Assembly: GCA_023053545.1 (NCBI GenBank)
Contig: JAKZAN010000005.1
Span: 1,736,001-1,800,000, forward strand
Direction: 5' to 3'
Origin: Lepidurus packardi
Lineage: Eukaryota; Arthropoda; Branchiopoda; Notostraca; Triopsidae
Length of the DNA: 64,000 bases
Shown: positions 35,101 to 46,653 of the stretch, in pieces
Numbering within the stretch: position 1 is the stretch's first letter
Layout: every line of letters starts with the position of its first letter
Notes under the pieces: model-generated
Told to the model about the DNA's origin: nothing
The model's input: only the letters and a program-made list of their open reading frames with translations
Databases searched by the model: none
Position numbers and translations under genes: made by a program

Positions 35101-38100
35101 ATTAGTTGAACGGAAGAGGTTAATTTCACAAGTCAGCTCCCAACCAAAAAAGGATCCGACAAAAAACAAGAAACGCCAACGATTTGGAAGTGGCAAATAA
35201 TGAAGGAAGAAAAATGTTAAAATCCCTATTGTCTGTTTTATACGGCTGCATGATGGACATCATTAACAGAGCAGAAGAACAGAGAGCGAGTTTCAAACCT
35301 GACTGGCCATGGGGTCCGCTTTGGGGTAACAATTGTATGCAGTACCCCATCTAAGCAAAAGGTAGCCCAGTAGATAATTCGAGACGGTCATTTTGGTGTT
35401 CCTAATTACCTCCACGGCGCTCCTGGCCGTCGTTAACATAAGAAGCTCCTTCAGAAAGTATTACTTTGAATGGGTCCAGCTACCAAACAAACCTCTGGAC
35501 TAATCATAGTTTGCCGTTGTATCATAACAAACGCGTAATAGTCACCATTACCTTTTCCTTTTTAGAAACAAAAATTCCAATCGACCCGTCTATAACCCAC
35601 ACGGATTTTTTTTTTATTCTGCAATCTTTTATTGGCATAAAGATACCCCCAATATGTAATGACAGGTCCGATTCCCCTATTCTTCTTGCAATTTTACAAA
35701 TTTCTGTTTCTGTTTACAAATTTCTGTAAAGTGTCTCCTACTCGTCTACTTTGTACTTTACGGTCGTCTTCCAATAGGTTACAAATTGCTTTGGCATGAA
35801 AGGTACCGCAATCTTGAAATGAACCAGAGATTTTCCTTGCAGTGAAGTATTGCTTAAAACTCCAACTGATGACGACAACGACCTCTAAAGCTTCCCTTCA
35901 TTAACAGACATGATTATTATATGCCTTGGACGTGTTCCGGACTTGTACCTTGAGGTCTGACCTCAAGACCTCCAAACTCCCACTTCCAAATATGTAAATA
36001 AAACTGCTCGGTATGACCAAAGCAAGGGGGGTACAAAAGGTCCGAGTCGCTATTATGAATTGTGTAAGAGCGGTGCTGGAAGATGACGGATGATACGAAC
36101 AGCACCCCAGGATAACCTCTCTCTTCATATCTTGCTCTGCTCTGTCACGGGGCATCTTAGAGTCCAGGATACTCCACGATACAGACCAGTGGAATTTTTT
36201 ATACTTTGACTTCCCCTAAAAAATGGAAAAAAGTGCCTGCACGATAAGTACAAAAGGGTCAGCTCAGCGTGCAGTCCAGAACGTCTCTTTCCCCCCCAAC
36301 ATAAAAGAGCTGTCCAGGGTCAGTTCCCAAGCTTTAAATATTTGCCATCAACTAGAAACTTGTGTTACATGTCTCCAGTGTTAAATGTGTACTGTCCTCT
36401 TCTCCCTCTACTGGTATCACAGCTCTTGAATAGCCCCGAAGATCAGGCGTGCTTTGCCAATGCATCTTACAGCTCGGTCAGTATGGCACAGATTGCAGGG
36501 AAACTTCGGAAAGCTTCCCCAAACTCAACCGCAAGACTTTGCTAAGGGTTCTTCAACACTCTAGGCTCATTTGTCTTGGTCAGATGCGTGTTTATTTTAG
36601 GGTTTCCAGCACGACCGCAAAGCAAAGCGCCAAGTTTTAACTTCTTCCTTCTTTAACCCCCTCCACCCCTGCCTAACCCTCCTCGACTGGCATCCCTCTT
36701 GGTCAGTCCGAAAGTTACATCCCAATGAGGCCACGTGGAAAGTCACCAACTGGTAAAGACCAAGATTAATGACCCGCAATTATTTCCAGTGTGGGCTAAA
36801 ACCACATCGGAATTGAATCACTACGCAAGCTGAAGAAATCCGAATCCCCCCCTCCCTCCCAAAGCCATTGAATAACATAGACATGTACAGCAATGTATGT
36901 CTTGGCAAACACAAGACACAGGTTTCGATTTAGCTACCGCAACATGGCCCAATGTCGTTTTGAAAGATCTTTGGGACCCAAAGTACACTAGCGTAGTATC
37001 CCTTATCAATGGGAACTGCGCTTGACAGGACGGTTTCTGGCCCTGTGCCAGTAACAAACATAACCGAAGTGCAAGAGGACGAGAGAACGACAGAGGGAGA
37101 CAACGAATGCAGAACGGAAGTAATAATTTGAATTTTATCTGCAACTCCTTTTGCGGATTGCTCCAAAGTGCTCTCGTTTTACTGCCAAGAGAAAATTATA
37201 CGTCTTGACCTCTGAAAAGTTTGGGCGACCGAGTCACTGAGAAATTTGTAAATGAGCCAAAGGGTACTAATGTCTAACCTGGAGTGGGGTCTCGAGAGAC
37301 TTTTCTGTATCCTGAACATGGTACCTTATTTTTCGCTCCACACGGACTACGACATTATGTAGCCACTGGAAACAATAGGGAAAGTCCTGGAATAGCCATT
37401 GGAAATAACACGCTAAGGGTTTGGGGAGAGGGCCTAAAGTTCCACTTTGAGACAGCTAATTTGGGTCTCGTTGCTGTCGGTACATAGTGGAACCCATGTA
37501 TAAGACGACACACGGTTTCTTCTACTGGATCGTTTTGCGTCGAAGCGGTAAAGAAAGTGGTGCACTTGTTGGCCATTCATTTCTTAAAGGTCCGAAGGGG
37601 TGATTTTCTTCGGGTTTGACTCCCTTCTTTGTCTGCGACTCCTGTCTGGCTCCGTTGGTCTCTTATAGGATCTAGAGAGTCCCTTGCACAGGATCTGGAG
37701 GGAGGGAGAGATGCCCAGCACCGTTAAAAGGTTTAAAAAAGGACTGGTACACCTTTTCAAGAAGAAAAGCTCCAAGTTGGCGGGGCTTTTTAACCCTGGG
37801 GTAAGAGTTATAAGGTTGGATCCAAGGCCCCGTGTGACATAAATCATGCAGGACCTTGTTCATACACATTAAAACTCCAGCCCTTCTTCTATAGCATAAG
37901 CATGGCAAGAGAGGAAAGACATTTGCCAGCTGCAATGCAACAAGATACAGCCCATACGGAGAGGAGGGTAAAAAGGTTAGCTTGCGAATGACCTTTTCGT
38001 ACGTTAGCCCCGACTTTTTTGCCCTACAAGTCTTGCGCAATGGCCACGTCTAATGTCTGCGATATTGTCGAATGTGTTCGCGTTAACTGAACATGGACAC

Positions 38101-38432
38101 TAATGAGGATAACCTAAAGGGCTAAAGCAGGGCCCAAGCGACACTCAAGCGCACGAACAAGACTAAAAAGTCGATCAGCAAGCCAAATTCAATCTCAAAT
38201 CCGATTCACATTCAAATTCCCGAAATCGAAGGTTACTCAATTCAATCCTTGTTAACGCTAGCAATCTTTACATACATGGAAGGCAATTTTCTTAACCTTT
38301 TCTAATGATTAATTTTCTTAACTAGTTGAAATTCATACCATTGCTTAATTTCAAGCAGGACATGGAATTGCCTAATACTGCAAGTCCGTTTAGCTTTCGC
38401 TCCTTTGCAATGAACCAGCCAAGTGCACTACG

Positions 38433-38516
38433 TTTAACATTTAATTCATCGTAATATTACATGTAAGTATACCAGCGTATACTTACATGTAATATTGCGA
38501 TGAATGAAATGTTAAA
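38433..38516. repeat. Near-perfect 84-nt hairpin (40-nt arms, 4-nt loop)
   Basis: Arm 38433-38472 and arm 38477-38516 pair at 38 of 40 positions, loop CAGC. The arms run from TTTAACATTT to ATGTAAGTATAC. One of the two mismatches is a G-U type wobble in one RNA orientation. Such perfection suggests recent origin or selection. It could be a tiny fold-back MITE or a hairpin RNA precursor; the 4-nt terminal loop is small for a typical animal microRNA. Confidence 0.95.
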
Positions 38517-41500
38517 TCAGAAGGTAAATAAGAAGCTTTATTGGCATGCCATGAATGCTAATATATAATAAAATTATGGCTAATTTCTTTTTTTTTTAGG
38601 GCAACTTATATGAATTAAGACAATATAAATCATAAAAGATGTTTGGTGTTACCAGTTCAGGTCGTGCATCCTGTAACCTTCCTAACTAGACCAGCAACAA
38701 AAGTGAGAAGGGAAAACGAGCTCACAAATTTGCGAACTTTCGCCTCTTTGAAGACCCAGTTGGCCAACTTATCCTCTTACTCAATCAAGAAACGCTTAAT
38801 TTTCCTTTTCTTTTTCACAAATATGAACTAGATCAAACTTACATCGCCTTAGCTCAACAGAAATATAGTGCTCATCAATTCCTACATTTTTAAAACAGAT
38901 ACATGGAGCTTTGCCGAGAGCATCCCTTTCGGATCTATTCACGAAATCGGATAACTTCGGGAATTTTTTTCGCCATCGTGAATTAAGCTTTTTGCAAGTT
39001 AATTGCATCAAAATGACAGCTTAACATGCCCTCTCCATGTTTGTTTTTAATTTTCCCTAATTCTCTAAATGAAGAAGGTTTGAACTCGAACTCGAACTCA
39101 CTCACTTGAACTATAACTATAAATCGCTGAGAAAGGTAAGAATGACCATAAAAGGGAACAAGTCCGCAGTTTTTGCCTCAAATTTCCCGAAATTTCAAGG
39201 CCGCAAAAGAAGTTCGCTTGATGAACGTTTAAAATACATGTCAAGGACTATAAGCGCGTGTTGCCATGTTTATTGACTGCGATACGGATAAACTGTACTG
39301 ACTCGGATCAATCAAAAACACCTTTGTCATGAGAAGCAAATGACCCAAGTTTTCTCTTCCCTAGGTAAGTCTTTAAAAACTATCTGTTGTGGTAGCTTGA
39401 ATAGTCAAGGCGCAATTCAGGAAAGTAATTTGGAACGTGAGTGCGATGGTTGGCCTGTGGTTCGAATGTGGGAGAGGTGGTAAAGGGCACGCGTGGTTTA
39501 AGAACACGAGGATTTCGGGGAATGAGTCCCTTGCCTGCAGCTGCCATGCAGAAATACTTGCACAGGTCAGGGGTCTACCTTTTTTTTCACGTGGATGGGA
39601 CTTACCTTCCATATATGCGTGTAGATACGTCTCTGTGTGTATGTGGACTTTGGGAGCTCTCATTCATGAGAAAGACTTTGTGTTGCTTCTGCTTTTTGTC
39701 CATGACGAGAGTTATCAAGAGGTCGGCCCTTGGACCCTTGGCCATCTGCCCTTTCGGTTTCCCCGGACGTATCCCTTGCCCCCCATCACCTATGTCGTGG
39801 CTTGAGCTTCAAGTTAGATGTGGCTGCTGGGTAAAGTCGTGAGACCCGTGCTCTTGTCGTTGCAAATTCCCCATATCCTTTTTCCTCCCGTTATCTGGAG
39901 GTGCTCTCAGGCTGAGGGACAGAATGGTCCATTTCTGAAGCTATTTTCTCTTGCAACCACCCCTTTTTTCTTAGATTTATACTCTATTTCTGTCTTTCTC
40001 CCTATATATCCCCTACATGTCGTATGACATCACTTAACGTCACGGAGATGAAATGAAAAAAGACAAACATAGTTCACTTTGCGGGGCATTAGGTCAATTC
40101 CCGAAATGATCCATTTCTGAAACTGTTTTCTCTTGAAACTACCACTTTTTTCTTAGATTTCTACTCTCTGTCTGTTTCTTTCTCACTATGTATCATCTCC
40201 ATCTATGCATCCCCTACTTGTCGTATGACATCACTCCTCTACTTAACGTCACGGAGATTGAAAGAAAAAAGCTAAACATAGTTCATTTTGCGGGGCATTA
40301 GGTCATTCCCGAAATGCTTTTGCTAGGAATCGTTCCCGAAAATTGAAAGTACGAGCAGCTTCTGGCTAGTAAGAGTGGCAATCACTGGAGCGATGGAGGG
40401 ACTAACTTGGGAGAAGGGAATAGAAAAAAACACACAGGACGCCTCATATGTGAAACATTGTATTGCCAGGTCATGAGGTCTACGAGAAGGTCATTTTCTC
40501 ACTCGAGCTCGGCGTGAGAGAGACACCAATTGTTTAAATAGGCACAAGGCTCTATCAAGAGGTGCTTTGAGCTGTCTTTCTCAAAGGAAAGGTTAGGACA
40601 GTCAGGTGAAAAGGTCTGCCACTGTCCCTGTGAATGAGACTTTATGGATTCCCGTAGTTAAGTCTTTTTACAGAACCAAACAAGCCCAAGCGCCTATTCA
40701 ACTTCTCACATAAAGTCGGCGTTTTAGCTGCGGGTGCTGCAAGTCGATCCACTCTCCCACAAGCAGGTCTTTGACTCTCCCAGGACTGTCTTGTATTCTT
40801 CCAAGTCATGTGATTAGTCCAGTTAAACTGGGCCAACTTGTACAAGTTTGGCTTTATACAGTCAAGTATCCCAAACTGCCCCCTGCGAAACAAAACTCTT
40901 GCCTCTTGCACGTTTGCTACTTGGGAAAACACTTTCAAGCCACCCCAAACGCAGGCTCCAATCAATGTCGAAAACGTGGCGGACTTTAAAAGCTCCGTTC
41001 AGGAGACAAATGTCTGGTCCGTCGTGAGTGACCCACTTCAAGGGGGCGTAATTTGGCAGGCAAATGACCTCCGCCGCCACCTTTTAGCTAACCCTTTGAC
41101 AATAGAAGAATTGGCTGAATAAAGACATGGCGAGGAGAACTTCCAGAAGGGTAATGACGTCAGCCGAAAGTTGGCCGTTTCACGCTAAGCTAGAAAAGGC
41201 TGAGTGATTTCAGCATACAGTCCTTTTCCCCGTTTATTGACAGGAAATGACCCGCACCTCTTCAAACTTATAGTATATACGTTAGTGTATTAGAAGGACA
41301 GTCCCCCAACAGGTCCAGGTTCACACTCGTAGGAGCAATCATGTCTAACATTTCTTACTTCACCGGGCAACAATACCGCACACCACTTCAGACTCAGGAA
41401 ATCCTCTCGGATCTTTGAGAGGGCCGAATGCATTCACACTGAGAGCTACTCGGTACATTCAGATATTTATCGCTATCGGTTTTGGTGGTTTGGCTGTAAG

Positions 41501-43916
41501 AGAGTGGCAGCTTCATAGGACTCCAACGGACCATAAACTTGTCCAATCCATTGCTGACCGGAGAATGGTTCCCAATTTCCTCTGTAAATGTTTACAACTC
41601 GTTGAATCACCGCTTTTTTCTTCTGGTTCTCCCTTTTACTGTTAAACAAAAAATACTTGTATAAGACAAATGCTTGTCCGATTAAGTGATCCGATTCACT
41701 TCTAACTAAAAGTAAAACAGAGGCAGTTCTTTTGGAACGTAAGAATTACTTTAAGAATTACACAGGTTTGGCCACTGCAAAGTTGGACATAGTTCTATCT
41801 CCCAGATTACATTCCACGTTTGACAATTCTTTCTTATCAAGAGGCACCTGTCAATTGTGGTTTGCATTTACCGGATCGAGATGGAGTGGAATCGCCACGT
41901 ATTTGAAAGTCTGAATATCTTGGACCTGCTTTTATGCACCTTTGGGACGACTGGTAGAATGTGGGGAATTTGGGAGATGGCTGCCAGAATAGAGAGAGAG
42001 AGAAGGTCCATTAAGAAGTGGACAGGTGACCAGAGTGTGAAATGTTTTTTTTTTTTCTTTGAAAGCGCGGTCCGTATACCTTGATATCTGTTTTTATCTT
42101 TCGGTCTTTCTTTTATGTAACCACAGGTAGAACTTTTATAAGAAGCTATTTAATTTAGCTTGGAATTTTGGGGATTAAAATACAGAAAAAGGCCCCAAAA
42201 CACTGGTTTAGTAAAAAATCGATGGAATGTTGGAAAGTCTCACAAAAAGCTCCCGTCTAACTTTGGGAAGTGGATGCTGCAAGTTTTTTAAACCCATCAC
42301 CGAGATCCCCAAATCAAACTAATCGGAACTTTCTGGAGCTTTCTGGAATGAGCTCGCTAAGGTGGACACGGGTTTGAAGGCCGGTTAAGAAACATTACAT
42401 TCTGACCAAGGTATCTGTAGGCCACAGCCAATTTGTTTAGCATTCTTGCATAGCTTTGCCCTCCTTCGGTAATGAAAAGCGAGAGCATGTCCATAGTTTC
42501 TAATCCATCTGCACCTCGCATTCCTTAAACGCTTAGTGCGGAACACCTCATTTGCATATAGGCTCTCGCACACATTGACCAACAGCCGCACGCGCCTCCA
42601 AGTTTGGCGTAATTAGAGGCACGTGGTACAGATGGAATCGTTCCGTCTGCGATTAATCACAAGCCCATATATTACCTCGTCCTGCTTAACAAGAAATGTA
42701 TGCTTTCATCCCTCATTCTCATGTAGAATCTTACCTATTTCGCTCCATTGGTTCCTGCCTTGGGATTTTCTGTTGGATTCTTCAGTTTCTCACTTGAATT
42801 TTTCGCTTTCGTTCCGAACAAAGATGCTGATGGATCTCGCGTCCTGGGACTGAGAGGAGAAAACTTGGGCCCAGCGAGGGTCACATGCAAATTTAAGCCA
42901 GCCTATGAATTCAAGAAAGAAAAAGGCTGTGTATGTGTTGTTTGCGTGTGTGTGTTGGTTGCTGCATATTTCTTGGTTACAGAACCTCGAAAAATCCGTA
43001 TGGGGTCAGTCGAAGGGTCAACCTGTTGGTCATTTGCATGCTCTAACCCACCTGGGCTTGCCTAATGGGTTTCCGAGGAAAAATTTTTTGTTTCTTCCAT
43101 TCCCAGTAATATAGACACGGTTATTTTTCCGGAGGCTTGGCTGCTGATGCAGCCGCAAGAAAACGTTTGATAAACCTAACATAAACCTCAAGCCAAAAAG
43201 GTACAATTTCCTATGGCTTGATGCATTCATGCCAATGACCAAACAGGCGAATAAGTCCACCCAGAACCGTCGTTCCATTACCATGTGCTATTATGCCTTA
43301 CGCTGTAAGGAAATCTACGGGAACCAGGGGTCGAAGGTGAGGTCCATTGCTCAAGTTCGGTACTGGGCTATAATACCTTGCAACCAGCCGCCCCAAAACC
43401 AAACTGTTCTTCAAAGAGCCGACAAAAGGGAACGAAAATTATTAAAGACCTGTTCAAGGTGGACCAGCTACAAATCATGGCTCCCAGCAACACTACCATT
43501 TTTTTTATTTTTATTTTTTACCTGGCTTTAATGGAAAGGAATTTTTGCTTCAAAATGCTAGATTGAGGTGGGGTGAGGAGACAAGCTAGGAAAAAAAGTG
43601 TCATTCACTAGCATTATAATGAGCTATTGTTTAGTACTACACAAGAAGGTATTATTGGGCCGGGCGATGGCCAGGTTGTCACCTGACCGGAAATCTTGCC
43701 TTTTCGCTCAGCATCGTGATTGTTCCGGCTTGCTGAGCTTCTTTTTTTATGTGTGGATGTGCGAATGGGTTTACAATGCCAAAAAAAAGAATTGAATTCA
43801 TGCAAGAAGCCCTGTTTGGTGGCAGCAAAGTTTTTACAAGATGGGCGTCGACTGTAGAGGGATCCGACCGTGCAAACACTGCGGTAGCTTCTTTCTTTTC
43901 CTTTTTTCTTTTTTTT
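38517..43916. other. Non-coding stretch, no gene recognised
   Basis: Holds the 39925-40319 tandem duplication. A minus-strand frame (39011-38843) reads SRWRKKFPKLSDFVNRSERD onward to a donor GAT|GTAAGT; it looks protein-like but has no identified domain or start. The plus ORF 40838-41122 has no domain. Nothing else is supported. Confidence 0.45.
39925..40319. repeat. Two-copy tandem duplication (about 182 and 213 bp)
   Basis: Copy 1 39925-40106 and copy 2 40107-40319 share TCCATTTCTGAA, CTTTTTTCTTAGATTT, CTTGTCGTATGACATCAC, CTTAACGTCACGGAGAT and TTGCGGGGCATTAGGTCA. Copy 2 carries about 30 bp of insertions. The units contain TGACATCA and TAACGTCAC, close to CRE/bZIP sites. Confidence 0.95.
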
Positions 43917-44444
43917 TTAACCTTTATCGCGGTTGTGTGAAACAGTATCCAGGCAAAGAGGCAAAGGAAAACTCTCCGGTGACGTTATGACCCCAGCTGA
44001 TGGCATCCATATAGCATGCCAATGAAAGACAAGCCACTGAAGTAATGCAACTGCAAGAATGACAAAAAACTGGCTTGAAAGCAAGAGGACAACAATAAAA
44101 CAAAGAAAAAGAAAGGTAGAAACTTTTAACCCAAGGGACCCAACCCTTCCGGAGGGAACTTGGGCGTCGATCACTTCGTCATCTCCCAAGCTCCCAAACT
44201 TGGTTCGAGTGCGGGGTACCGTACCAGTTTTGAAGGATGTCGGATTTAATAAGGTGCAAGAATGAATATACTCCATAAACGAGTCAAAAGGCTTCTTTCT
44301 TCGGTGGAGGAGGATGTCTCGCCAAGAAAAAGTACCGTTTAACAAGTGTTTCGGGGAGTACATTCGGCGGAAACCGCGACCTTCTGGAGACTCGTTCCGT
44401 GCTGCTCCCGTTGCTGTGCTTGACACGCTATCCTCTTCGTTCAT
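43917..44444 (-). CDS. Hypothetical protein with C-terminal hydrophobic segment
   Basis: A 175-codon frame starting at ATG 44444 (purine at -3). Its first part is Ser/charged-rich (MNEEDSVSSTATGAARNESP). A strongly hydrophobic stretch spans residues about 108-146 (STFLFLCFIVVLLLSSQFF then VILAVALLQWLV), long enough for one or two membrane passes, with a 29-residue tail. The longer upstream frame has no ATG. An acceptor-like site (TATTTTTTTGCAG before 44607) lies upstream, and AATAAA-type signals follow on the minus strand at about 43504-43515. No family is recognised. Chance ORFs of up to about 160 codons occur elsewhere in this window, so length alone is not proof, and the ATG is not the first one after the acceptor. 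Confidence 0.3.
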   Translation of the reverse strand: MNEEDSVSSTATGAARNESPEGRGFRRMYSPKHLLNGTFSWRDILLHRRKKPFDSFMEYIHSCTLLNPTSFKTGTVPRTRTKFGSLGDDEVIDAQVPSGRVGSLGLKVSTFLFLCFIVVLLLSSQFFVILAVALLQWLVFHWHAIWMPSAGVITSPESFPLPLCLDTVSHNRDKG

Positions 44445-45900
44445 GTCCAACGCCTTGAACGAAGAGGAGCGCGGTAGACACAATATGTTGTTTCTGCTGA
44501 CCTGGAACTGGTGACGTCTGAGACCGCCATCGGAAAGTTGGAATGTTACGATGTTGACATTCTACGCGCCACATCATGCAGCTTCTGTGCTCATTGCTTG
44601 GAGTATACTGCAAAAAAATAAAGTAAAAAATCAGATTTTATACCACAACTCTTTGCACTATTAGTATGATTTCCTTTATTTTCGGCTTCTGTGAAATCTG
44701 TAAGTCATTTCTGCCACAAGCCTGCAGTTTACCTTGAATTAATATCAGAATATAGATGTATAATAAAATAGGATAGTCAGCTATTGGAAATTCGACTTAA
44801 AAAAATTCGAAATTTCCCAACTCATTTTTGCTAGAAAACCAAAACCGACCTATTGGATCATTACATAACTCTAATGGAGTTTGCGGTGTTCGTTTGCAAT
44901 GTCGCAATTCTTACAATGTTTCATTTCATAACTTTCAGATTTCAGTAACAAAGTACCTTTTCAAGTCTGCACGTACTTGGCTATTATTTATTCTTTAGGT
45001 TTCATTAAGTCACCTTTATTTTATCGTAGATTTCTTTACATAATATAATAATAAAAATATTGAGATAAAAATGGTTTCAAGTGTGTTTTTAAGTGCTCCT
45101 GGTGTATAAGCTTTGAAAGGAATCTTTCCGTCTTGGAATGTATTTAAAGTCAGGAGTCAGGTACTGTTGTCTTCTTATTCTCTCGTGTTGGCTATTTCCG
45201 TCTTAGCTTTAACTCGATACGGCAAGAACGCGCACGCGGCCAATAAAAAGCACCACACCACAGCTTATACGTGATGCGTCAAGTCCATTGATGAAAATGG
45301 GCGAAGGCACGATAACCGAAAAGAAAAAGAATAAAGATTGCGGATGTGTTGTGATGACACAAAAGGTACTTGAGACATAATTTGGCACACGCCTCGGCTT
45401 CAAAACTCGATGTCAGCTAATTCCAATCCCTTGTAAAACTGGGCAGGGACTCCGCTTAAGTAGTCCATTGTTGTCAGCATGCTACAAGCTATAACTACAA
45501 GGCGGATGATGTGTTGGTGTCTTCCGTCCGGCCGTGCAATGCTCCAAGTCATGTTCCATCCACGGTCTGGTTACTATTACACACGACAAATCCATAAACG
45601 AAAACTTTCTCATTTTAAGTTTTTTTTAAGGCCTACTTTCCATTTAAGTGATAACGGGCTACTGTTTTCCTACAATTGCACACTATAACCAAGAACCACC
45701 GCTGGCGGCTTGACTCCTCCCCTATCGTGCTCCCGTAAAGTATTGCCATACTACTTCTCTCTTCTACTTCGTCTGCTTAACGAAGTATTGCTATACTTCC
45801 AAGTACAAGTCTTCTCACTAATTTGCAAAACTTTGCATTAGGAAACATTGGCAAAGTATAGGAAACTTGACATAGGACTTGCTTGTAGCTTTACTACGGC
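44445..45900. other. Non-coding stretch, no gene recognised
   Basis: AT-rich sequence between the hypothetical ORF and the satellite-like array. No supported features. Confidence 0.45.
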
Positions 45901-46653
45901 ACGATAGCATGGGGAAGGGTAAAAGTTAGTTTTTCGTAAGAAAATACGCGAAATTTTGGCAAATTCTCCTGACAGTAATGTAGGTCAAGCATATAAAGAA
46001 GGCAATTCAATTTTTCTTTTTGTATTACTCCCATAGAAAATTTGAAAAATGCCCATTTGGGAGCCGTCATGCCTTTCTATGGTACGATAGCATGGGCAGG
46101 GTTGAAGTTAGTTTTCGTAAGAAATACGCGAAATTTTGGCAAATTCTCTTGAGAGTAATGTAGGTCAAGCACATAAAGAAGGCAATACAATTTTACTTTT
46201 CGTATTATTGTCATAGAAAATTTGAAAAAAGCCCATTTGGGAACCGTCATGCTTTTCTATGGTACGATAGCATGGGCAGGGTTGAAGTTAGTTTTCGTAA
46301 AAAAATACGAAACATTTTGGAAAATTCTCCTGACAATAATGTAGGTCAAGCATATAAATAAGGCAATACAGTTTTACTTTTTGTATTATTCCCATAGAAA
46401 ATTTGAAAAATGCCCATTTGGGAACCGTCATGCCATAGCACGGGCAGGGTTGAAGTTAGTTTTCGTAAAGAAATACGCTCCATTTTTGCAAATTCTCTTG
46501 ACAGTAATGTAGGCCAAATAGACAAAAAGGGCACGATAGTATTACTTTTTGCATTATTGGCATAGCTAATTTGAGAAACCCAAATTACTCGAAAGAGAGA
46601 AAAAAAACGACGCCAAAAAGGAAGAAAAATGCGACTTGGGGAACTGTCATGCC
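45901..46653. repeat. Satellite-like tandem array, about 180-bp units x4
   Basis: Units start with ACGATAGCATGGG(C)AGGG at 45901, 46084 and 46264, and a fourth at 46435 after an 11-bp loss. Each contains GAAATTTTGGCAAATTCTC, AGTAATGTAGGTCAAGC, CCATAGAAAATTTGAAAAA and GCCCATTTGGGA.CCGTCATG. Unit lengths are 183, 180 and 171 bp; the fourth is interrupted by about 40 bp. Monomer size is in the range common for satellites. Confidence 0.95.

Larger units (their letters stand above)
28721..38432. other. Non-coding stretch, no gene recognised
   Basis: Contains a 15-bp minisatellite (30187-30250), the flanked dispersed repeat (31748-32123), T-rich and A-rich tracts, and about 100-aa ORFs without domains. 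Two minus-strand ATG segments end at phase-1 donors (33342-33303 here and 28007-27971 just before this stretch). They could be alternative BCL11 first exons but lack the conserved start. Confidence 0.45.

Noticed and set aside
44314-44514. Plus-strand frame starting MSRQEK, reminiscent of BCL11 exon 1 MSRRKQ
   Set aside because: Wrong strand for BCL11, diverges after three residues, and overlaps a better minus-strand frame.
45901-46653. Regular repeats considered as a CRISPR array
   Set aside because: Units are contiguous 180-bp monomers without unique spacers, in a eukaryotic context.
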